A stretch of DNA of 64,000 nucleotides from Sceloporus undulatus (Eukaryota > Chordata > Lepidosauria > Squamata > Phrynosomatidae): positions 122,570,720 to 122,634,719 of the forward strand of contig NC_056523.1 in assembly GCF_019175285.1 (NCBI RefSeq). Reading direction: 5' to 3'. The translations under genes were made by a program, and so were the position numbers. The notes beneath the pieces were generated by a model. It was not told the DNA's origin, ran no database searches, and saw only the letters and a list, made by a program, of their open reading frames with translations. This document shows, one piece after another, positions 57,296-64,000 of the stretch (position 1 is its first letter; every line of letters begins with the position of its first letter).

Positions 57296-58480
57296 TGCGC
57301 AATAATTCTAAGAGCACCTCCTCTGTGGTGCTCAAACATTCCTTTCGACAGGCATCCGCCGCGACCAATCGGAGCGAGGCAGGCGGGCTTAGCGCGCCTC
57401 TAAGCTCCTCCCCGAACAGCAAAAGGGCCGCCGCTCATTAACCTGCCCCCTTTTGATCTCTCTCGACACAGAGATATCCGTGGCCCCGCCTCCTTTTTCC
57501 TCTTCCTGCTCTCGAGACCCAACGTTTCCTCCCTTGGACCAATGGGAAGTTGTTTCCGCCCTTGATGGACTCCCGCGCGGCCCAATAGAAATCCGAGGCG
57601 CAGGGAGGGGGCCGTCCCGGGCGCGCAGGCGGGCGAAGGAGGCCGCGGCTATCGAGGAGGAGGAGAAGGAAGCAGCAGCAGGGAGAGCGGAGAAAATGGC
57701 GGCCGTGGCTGCGACTGCGGCGGTGCCGGGTGATGCGGGAGCCGGCGAGGCCGAGCCCATGCCGGGCAGCGAGGCCGGCGCGGACCCGCTCCCGGAAGGC
57801 ACTCCGGCCGCAGCGGAGTCGGCCGTCCTCGAGGCCAGGGAGGAGCCCCAGCCGGCGCCAGGAGCGGAGGCCCAGGAGCCGCCAACGCCGCCCAGGAGCC
57901 CTGTGGAAGCCCTCCCGCCCCAGGCCCAGCCCGGACCAGGCCCCGAGGGAGAGCCCGGCCTCACCCAGGAGCGCCGGGAGCAGGAGCGGGAGGAGGAAGA
58001 GCCGCCCCCGCCGCCGCTGCCTTCCTCGCCCGCGGAGCCCAGGGAGGAGCTGCCCCGGCCGGAGGAGGAAGGGGAGCAGCAGGAGGAGGAGCCCGGCGAT
58101 GCTGCTGGGAGGCAGGCGGAGGTCCCCGCGGAGGAGGAGGAGGAGGCGGCGGGCGCATTGTCGACGACGCCCCCGACGGTGCCGCTGCTTCCTGGCTCGG
58201 AGGTGCTGGTGACGCTGGATCACATCATCGAGGACGCCCTGGTGGTCTCGTTCCGGTTCGGGGAGAAGCTCTTCTCCGGGGTCCTCATGGACCTCTCCAA
58301 AAGGTGAGGGAAGGAGGGAGGAGGAGGGGAGAGGCCGCGTGGTTCCTTCGGAGGAGGGCGCCTGCCTCTCCCTCCCGGTCAGAGCCAGGCCAGAGTGCCT
58401 CTCTCCTCCTCCCATTCCCCTCGTGCCCAGGTCGCCCTTTCGGCATTGGTTCTTCCCTGCTGCCTTCGCCTGAGGCGAGG
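57290..58480. promoter_or_regulatory. PWWP2A: CpG island and promoter of PWWP2A
   Basis: GC and CpG density jump from about 57290 to about 58480 and fall back inside the intron. Three CCAAT boxes lie upstream of the ATG on the plus strand at 57365-57369, 57539-57543 and 57582-57586; no TATA box is seen. This is a housekeeping-type promoter. Confidence 0.8.
57696..58303 (+). CDS. PWWP2A: PWWP2A exon 1 (N-terminal coding part)
   Basis: The ATG at 57696 has a strong context (GAGAAAATGG) and begins MAAVAATAAVPGDAGAGEAE, close to human PWWP2A. The frame is open 81 codons further upstream to 57453, but that part has no PWWP2A likeness and is taken as 5' UTR. Residues about 20-160 are low-complexity, Pro/Glu/Ala-rich. 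Residues 167-203 (GSEVLVTLDHIIEDALVVSF then RFGEKLFSGVLMDLSKR) are nearly identical to human and end this exon. The donor is AAAAG|GTGAGG at 58303/58304, splitting the Arg codon. PWWP2A binds H2A.Z nucleosomes and recruits an MTA1-HDAC complex (established). The PWWP domain is encoded outside the window. Confidence 0.95.
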
Positions 58481-58784
58481 AGGGTGCGAGTCTGAGGGGG
58501 TACCCCAAGGCCTCTCCCGCTGAGTGGATCCTGGAGGGCACCTTCAGGAGATCTCCTCTTCCTGTGTGGGCCCCTTCCCTCCCCAGCTGGAGGTTGGGGC
58601 TTCTCACTCCGTGCCAGCGCCATCAAGAGATGGGTGTTGGGTTTTCACAATCATAGCATCGTAGAAGAAAAGCCATGCCTTCCCCCAGACAAGTTAGAGC
58701 AAGGGCCTGGTTTTTCCTAATATAAACGCAGTCTTGAACTCCAAGCAAAATAGGACCTTCTTTTAAATAAGATAAAAACCACGG

Positions 58785-59070
58785 GCATGAAATGCATACA
58801 AGGCAGAATGAGGCCTTACTGCCTTATTTTCCATAACATAAGCATCATGCGCATTAGCCCCATTCAAGTTGGAATACAAGCATATTGCCCTATTTTTCAT
58901 AATGCATTATGGATCATGCGCATTGACCCCATGCAAGGGAGAATATGTACTGCCCTATTTTTAGTATTAAACACCATGTGCATTACTCCCATAGAAGTTA
59001 GAACACGAGTGTACTGCCTTATTTTTCATAAAGCATTTGCACATGACGTTTATATTATGAAAAATCGGGC
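58785..59070. repeat. Degenerate tandem repeat, period about 60-69 bp, about four units
   Basis: CATGCGCATT occurs at 58846 and 58915 and CATGTGCATT at 58975. Between them runs CCCATTCAAGTTGGAATACA- and GCCCTATTTTTCATAA-like text. In-frame readings on both strands are long only because units are similar. Confidence 0.65.
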
Positions 59071-59409
59071 AACAGGCTTGTATTCTAACTTGTGTGGTGT
59101 TAATCTTATCCTTTCTGTTACCAGTGGCGTTTGACTGCTCCTTGGCATAGTTGCTCCTTTCCCACAACTGAATCTCAGAAGTAAGAAGACTTTTTGCAAA
59201 TGAGCGTGTTTCTTGCTTCGTGTGCATATCTGGGGAAGCTGCTGTGTGCATTGGCTTCCCAGTGCAGGCATCAAAAGTTATGTCGTTCTTAAGTGGCAAG
59301 GTACACTATTTTCCTGCAGGGGAAAAAGCTCACATAGAGCAGTGCTTGCCAGATTATCTGATATTATGAGGACTGACAATTAGTTTTTTCCATGAGACAC
59401 ATGAGATTA

Positions 59410-59605
59410 CCACACTGCACTCTTTAGAGTACTGCTATTCCGCTTGTACTGCCCTGGCTGCCTCCTGTTGCAGTCTGGGGCTTGTAGTTTAGGAAGAGGC
59501 AGAAAGAACACCAGAGAAGTTCTTAGGACTCAGTGAACTACAAACCCCAGAATGCAACAGGAGGCAGCCAGGACAGTAAAAGTGGAATAGCACAACTATA
59601 AAAGT
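59410..59605. mobile_element. Palindromic MITE, FB1-related
   Basis: GCCCTGGCTGCCTCCTGTTG pairs with CAACAGGAGGCAGCCAGGAC; the core has GGGGCTTGTAGTTTAGG and ACTACAAACCCCAGAATGC. Confidence 0.65.
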
Positions 59606-60719
59606 GTAGTGGCTCAGAGACTACCACTTTGATTAGCTCTGATACAGAGAACATCTTTTCTAGGGTTCATACACCATCTCAGAGCAGATTTGTAAATATT
59701 CTCAGTGACACATATACAGTAGTATTATGGTTGCAAGGGGGAGAGATTCCAAGCCTGCAATATCTAGATATGCATCTGACTATATTAAAAATAGACTTTC
59801 TTGCCCTTCCCATGGTGTACTTGTTGAGATGAATGCAGGCCTATATGTATGTTTAATAAAGGTATAATAAAGGTAGAAGTTTTTCCTTGTTTCCAAAGAT
59901 GCAGCATGTTAGATGTGTGCAGCAGCAGTTTCTCAAGTGCTGGGCTGGGCAGCAGGATCCTGAGGAATGTTTTTAGCCACAGTTATAAGAACATTGCCTC
60001 AGTTCTTAATTTTTAAAAAGTGTGAACCTTCTTAAAGTTCCAGGACTAATTCATGTGCATTTGTTTTGTTTTGTTTTGTTTTCATTCAGTTTTGTAAATT
60101 AAGTACCTCCAGGCACTTTTGTTGTCTCTCATATAAGGGCCTACATTCAACTTAAGGTTTAAATCAGTTTGGACCTTTATAAAAGGAGCAGACCTTCCAG
60201 GTTGCACAATATTACCAATTAACACAGTGGGTAAAGAAAAGCAAGGGGAGCCACAGAGGAGTTTGAGATTTCCCTAAGAATAGTCTGCACTTACTTGGGA
60301 TACTTATCTCTCATGTGAGAACCACTGATTTATAAAACACTATTTGGCATACAGTAGTTTCCCTGGTGCCACTCTTGGCGAGTAGGGAAAATAAACTAAA
60401 GACCAAAAGAAGAGGACAACTATAAATTCTTAATAGTTATTCACCATACAAAAGGATATGTTTGTTTTAGTCAGGGTTATCTCTGCTTCACTGAAGAAAG
60501 TAGAGTTGAACCTGTGTTCAAATTGAACTGCTTTCTGCATCATGCTGCTAGTTTCCTTAAACTAGAAAGTGTCTTCCAGTGTTATGCAAGTGGATTCCAT
60601 CTTTCCTGAGGATCACTTTAGCTGGGTTCCCTCATCTTTCAGTAGCAGGTTTTGCAGGGTTGCATTATGGACAAGCTCTCCCTTATGGCAGAACTGACTT
60701 TCTTGCTGGTAAAAACATA

Positions 60720-60990
60720 AAGCTAGGTAGGGCCTAACTATCCTAAAGGCACCACCTTTATGCCACCATTATTCCTGATGTTGGAAACTAAGCAAGATCA
60801 GCCCTGCTTAGTGCCTGACTGGGAGACCACCAATGAATACCACTTCCTGTAGGCTCTATTTCAGAGGAAGGAACTGACAAAACCACTTCTGAGTATTCCT
60901 TACCTTACCTAAGATAACCCTGTGAAATTTATAGGGTTGCCAAAAGTCAGCAGGAGAATTGAAGTGCATAAGCACACACACTCCTACGCA
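60720..60990 (+). repeat. 5S-rRNA-derived SINE, near full length
   Basis: TGTTGGAAACTAAGCAAGAT, GCCCTGCTTAGTGCCTGACT, GGGAGACCACCAATGAATAC and CTGTAGGCT follow vertebrate 5S rRNA (GGAAGCTAAGCAGGGTCGGG, GGATGGGAGACCGCC, CTGTAGGCT). The tail (GGGTTGCCAAAAGTCAGCAG...) resembles BovB. A 5S-Sauria-type SINE. Confidence 0.8.
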
Positions 60991-61074
60991 TATAAACCAT
61001 TACATCTAAGCTGGATATAAACCATTAACTCTAGAAGGTGTAGTTTGATAGATCTGACCCGTGTTATGAGCTTA

Positions 61075-61330
61075 ATAATAATAATAATATAATAATAATT
61101 GTTTATTTTATATTACCGCTATTCCAAAGATTCATAGCGGTGAACAGCAAGTAAGCTATAAGCAGTAAGCTAACATTTGCCCCCAACAGTCTGGGTACTC
61201 ATTTTGCGACCTCGGAGGATGCAAGCCTGGTTGCAGCTTGGGCCCTTTTGTGGTCTGAACTCGCAACCTTGTGGTTTTGAGTGATGGCTGCCATACCGGC
61301 ATTTAACCACTGCGCCACCCAGCGTCCTAC
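61075..61330 (-). repeat. AAT microsatellite and tRNA-headed SINE-like repeat
   Basis: The end TTTAACCACTGCGCCACCC at 61300-61319 reads in reverse as a tRNA-like A-box head (GGGTGGCGCAGTGGTTAAA). AACTCGCAACCTTGTGG is a candidate B-box side. The body has GTCTGGGTACTCATTTTGCG. Confidence 0.5.
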
Positions 61331-61470
61331 AAGAGTAGTTAACAATTTATTTTTAGTTATTAATTAGACGTTTTGGGCAGTTTAGTGAATTTTGCTGTGA
61401 TACCAGGCCGGTTGTATGGGTTCTTTGCCCATTTTTAATTGTATAAGGTAAGTATTGTTCTTTGTAACTA

Positions 61471-61695
61471 CAGTGGTACCCCGGGTACGAATTTAATTCG
61501 TTCCGCCGCCGCGTTCGTACCCGAATCTTCTAAGCCGAAAAGCCATAGGCGCTAATAGCGAAGCCGCGTTTCGTGCGGAAAGGCGCCGAAAGCACCAAAT
61601 TTTTTTTCGTCACCCGAAATACCTTCGTAACCCGGAACAGTTTTTTCAGGATTTTTTTCGTAACCCGGGAAATTTCGTTCCCGGGGGTACCACTT
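61471..61695 (-). mobile_element. CpG-rich MITE 'GGTACCCCGGG' family, copy 3 (inverted, 225 bp)
   Basis: CAGTGGTACCCCGGGTACGA at the left corresponds to the right end of copies 1 and 2; it ends GGGGGTACCACTT. TA at 61469-61470 and 61696-61697. Several internal deletions make it shorter than 254 bp. Confidence 0.75.
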
Positions 61696-62008
61696 TATAG
61701 GTCATGTGCCCCCAGTGGGCTGGGAGAAAAAGATGAATTTCTTTTCTGTTATGAAACCTTCTAGTACTTTCACAAAGTTTTAAACTGCTATACAAATTTG
61801 CCTTAGCTTCCTAGAGTTATCAGTTTGTATGGTTTTCTGTAATCCACAGTGAAATGTCAGATGTGCTTGCTTGTAAACATTGATTTTTCCATCTTACCTT
61901 TATACTGTGTGTATTTGTTCATAACGAATGGCTGAAGTGACCGTCTTTTAAGACCTGTTTTAGTATTCATGTCCTTCATGGTGTGTTTTACCTTATTCTT
62001 CTTTTGCA

Positions 62009-62460
62009 GGTGTGAAGTCCAAATATACAGGAGAAGTCAAGTGGCTTGAAATCAAGTAACAAGCGCTTACTTAGGTCAGATGGAAAAAGCAATCCAAGCC
62101 TGTAAAAGAAGGAATTAAAACTAAACAGTTTTTTCTTACAATCTTACATCAATTATGCGTACAGTGCAGTCAAGTTCACATGCATTGTATTGCCACCTTT
62201 TGTTGTTTGGTATATTCTGCACACAGCCAGAGATTAGAAACATGCCTTGTTTTCTTCATAAACTTACATAAACCAATTCAAGTGTTTCGCAGTGGGAAGC
62301 ATTGATGTTTCATCTGTTTCAAAGATGTTGCAGCATTCTCTTGCCGTTTAGTATTGGGTAGATGGATGGGTGAAGATAGTTTGTGTTGATTTTAAATTTA
62401 CAGCACTGTATATAAAAAAGGTTAATAATTTTTGGGAGTTGAATGATTGGCAGCATTTCC
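62009..62460 (+). other. Weak candidate for a cryptic exon in PWWP2A intron 1
   Basis: A good acceptor (TTCTTCTTTTGCAG) ends at 62009. Spliced to exon 1 it would add a short tail (CEVQIYRRSQVA) and stop. I know no such isoform, and the text could be an ordinary intron match. Confidence 0.15.
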
Positions 62461-62648
62461 CATTGCTCCCTTTACCCCTCCTACACAGTTACCTTGCTGA
62501 AAAGTAAACTTTAGGTAATCAGGTTGGAGTTTTAACTTACGGGGTTATAAGGTCAATTATTTTTTTTACAGAGATTCCTGTGCTCAGAACACTGTATTCC
62601 GAGGGTCTGATGATGGAACTTGAAATTCGAAGGAACCACAAAGCTTGA

Positions 62649-63209
62649 TTTTATGGTGGGTTACGACTCCCATTTGGGGGGCTGTACCCGCCCCTTTCCC
62701 CGGTGTATCTGGGCCTCAGTTGTTAGAATGGCAGCCACTGAGGCCCCGATTCGCCGCTTTTCAGGCTGCTGGGAGCGGCAAAAGGCCCCTTCCCCGGCTG
62801 GAAAGGGGTGTCCTTGGGGCTTCAAGCCCCAAGACACCATGTTGCGGCGGGGGGAGGAGAAACGGGCCGCTTGGTCCCTTTCTCCCTTGCTTCGCTGGGC
62901 GCAGCCATCTGAAGGCTGCGCCAGCAACGCAAAGCGGCGCTGCAAACCAGGAAGGAGCTCCAAACGGAGCTCCTTCCTGGTCTGCGCAAAGGGCGCACTA
63001 GCGCCTGGCTGGACCGACGAGATCACGTCCGCGCTGCCCCGTATAGAGGTGGCGCGGTCGTGACGTCGTCATGGCGGTCCCCATGTGGAGGGGAGCCGCC
63101 ATTTTGTAGGGACTCAGTCCGTACTAGGGTTGGGGGGTGGGAAGCACCACACCTTCCTAACCCTAGTCGGACTGACTCCGTACTTTAATGGCAGTCTGTA
63201 ACCCGCCAT
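62649..63209 (+). mobile_element. Hairpin-array element, copy C (in PWWP2A intron 1)
   Basis: Flanked by AAAGCTTGA (62640-62648) and AAAGCCTGA (63210-63218), 8 of 9 alike. Ends TTTATGGTGGGTTAC and (reverse) ATGGCGGGTTACAGACTGCC. 62946-62981 is a perfect hairpin with 16-bp arms (ACCAGGAAGGAGCTCC). It also holds the GGTGTCCTTGGGGCTT/AAGCCCCAAGACACC hairpin and a terminal ACTCAGTCCG/CGGACTGACT pair. No coding potential is claimed for the 147-codon frame it contains. Confidence 0.75.
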
Positions 63210-63645
63210 AAAGCCTGAAGCCTATCTGCCCATGAGATAGGGAAAAAAGTTCAAAATAAATTTTTTGTTACTCTTTACAAATGATTCTCTGAAATGCACC
63301 CAAACCATAGAATTTGTAATGAATCACATTCATTCTGTGTACAACCCAATACAGTAGAGCAAGAAGACAAAACTGGTTGTTCACAGTGCTACTTAACAAT
63401 TGTGGTTATGCTCTTTACTCATCAATCCTAGGTGTTTGTTTAAGCCATACTGAATCTAAGGAGAGTAGTTAAACCAAGTTACAAATTACTAGTACTGCTA
63501 GATTCTATTCATGACTTTAAAGAGGTAAAAACATTCCCCTTTGGCTTCTGTGATCTGGCATTTTATTGATTTTTGGTTGTTGTTGAGACCGGGAGCATAG
63601 CAACTAGGACGTTCAGATTGCTTAATTTCTATAAAATGCCATTGT

Positions 63646-63957
63646 ATGTTTCTGATCCCATCTAGAACATTTGGCTTTGGATTACTCTTCCTTTATTGTC
63701 TAAATGGTTTGGTGGTCAATATAGCCCGAGATTTCCCCCTACAGATTGAAGGGTACACAAACCACAGATGGGGGGAAACAAAATGTGTTGCTGTCCCTCC
63801 GGCAAAGGATCTTGTCGTGTTCTTTGATGGTGGGTTCGCATTCCTCTTTATTAAGGTGGAATTGACTGTTTTGCTTCCCTCAGTGATGGGCTTGTATTTA
63901 AAGTGTGGTGAGGAAGTTTTTTTTGTTGAGGAACCGTCCAACCATTTTAGCCAATAA
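63646..63957. other. Unassigned overlapping ORFs on both strands
   Basis: 103 codons on plus (63646-63957) and 82 on minus (63941-63693) overlap. Plus text includes TTTCCCCCTACAG at 63731-63743, an acceptor-like site, and AATAAA at 63953. I recognise neither protein, so chance or repeat origin is likely. Confidence 0.2.
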
Positions 63958-64000
63958 AAGTATTTTTAAAATTGTAATTATACAGATAAATTATTCTGCT

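Larger units (their letters stand above)
58304..64000 (+). other. PWWP2A: PWWP2A intron 1 (start)
   Basis: The next conserved PWWP2A segment (human FGPHGIPVTVF after SKR) is not found before the window end, so the rest is read as intron. It contains the tandem repeat and transposons listed separately. Confidence 0.7.

Noticed and set aside
57453-57695. Upstream in-frame extension of PWWP2A
   Set aside because: Open by GC richness; likeness to known PWWP2A begins at the ATG at 57696, which has a strong context.
57438-58607. 389-codon and 191-codon antisense ORFs over PWWP2A exon 1
   Set aside because: GC-rich DNA lacks stops in antisense frames; the sense frame matches PWWP2A.
62620-63063. 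147-codon ORF and its shadows as genes
   Set aside because: They lie wholly in the hairpin element and mirror frames seen in copy B.
1-64000. CRISPR arrays, bacterial operons, origins, functional tRNA or rRNA genes
   Set aside because: The window is vertebrate; tRNA- and 5S-like pieces are SINE heads, and tandem repeats lack spacer/repeat structure.

Overview
This is vertebrate genomic DNA, most likely from a squamate reptile (a lizard). The call rests on two host genes with ordinary vertebrate exon structure and on a repeat mix typical of squamates: CR1 and BovB LINEs, tRNA-derived and 5S-rRNA-derived SINEs whose 3' ends resemble the BovB tail, L2- and L1/Tx1-like LINE remains, and very many short palindromic DNA transposons. 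The species cannot be named from the sequence alone.

Two host genes are present, arranged head to head. On the minus strand at 11275..6870 is a complete four-exon FABP6 gene (ileal bile-acid-binding protein, gastrotropin). Its exons rebuild an uninterrupted 128-residue protein with GT/AG junctions, and it has a TATA box and polyadenylation signals. On the plus strand, exon 1 of PWWP2A (an H2A.Z-nucleosome-binding chromatin protein) begins at 57696 inside a CpG island and ends at a splice donor after 58303. The other exons lie beyond the right edge. FABP6 and PWWP2A are also neighbours in human, as far as I recall in the same divergent arrangement, so this is probably conserved synteny.

Layout: 1-6800 holds degenerate tandem repeats, SINE pieces and a long young CR1 copy (3001-5616). 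6800-11400 is FABP6. The 46 kb from 11400 to 57300 has no gene that I can support. It is a mosaic of repeats, with nested insertions at 29200-32940, 36125-36540, 39890-40320 and 50970-53245, a solo LTR at 40594-41211 and a 144-bp tandem repeat at 25088-25515. A dense run of palindromic MITEs (55165-57295) abuts the PWWP2A CpG island. 58304-64000 is read as PWWP2A intron 1 and carries more repeats.

The most unusual item is a GC-rich element family present three times (31437-31809, 51455-51981, 62649-63209). It is built almost entirely from consecutive hairpins, has matched ends and is flanked by short imperfect direct repeats of about 8-9 bp. A second CpG-rich family of 225-254 bp with TA target duplications is also present three times. 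I recognise neither by name.
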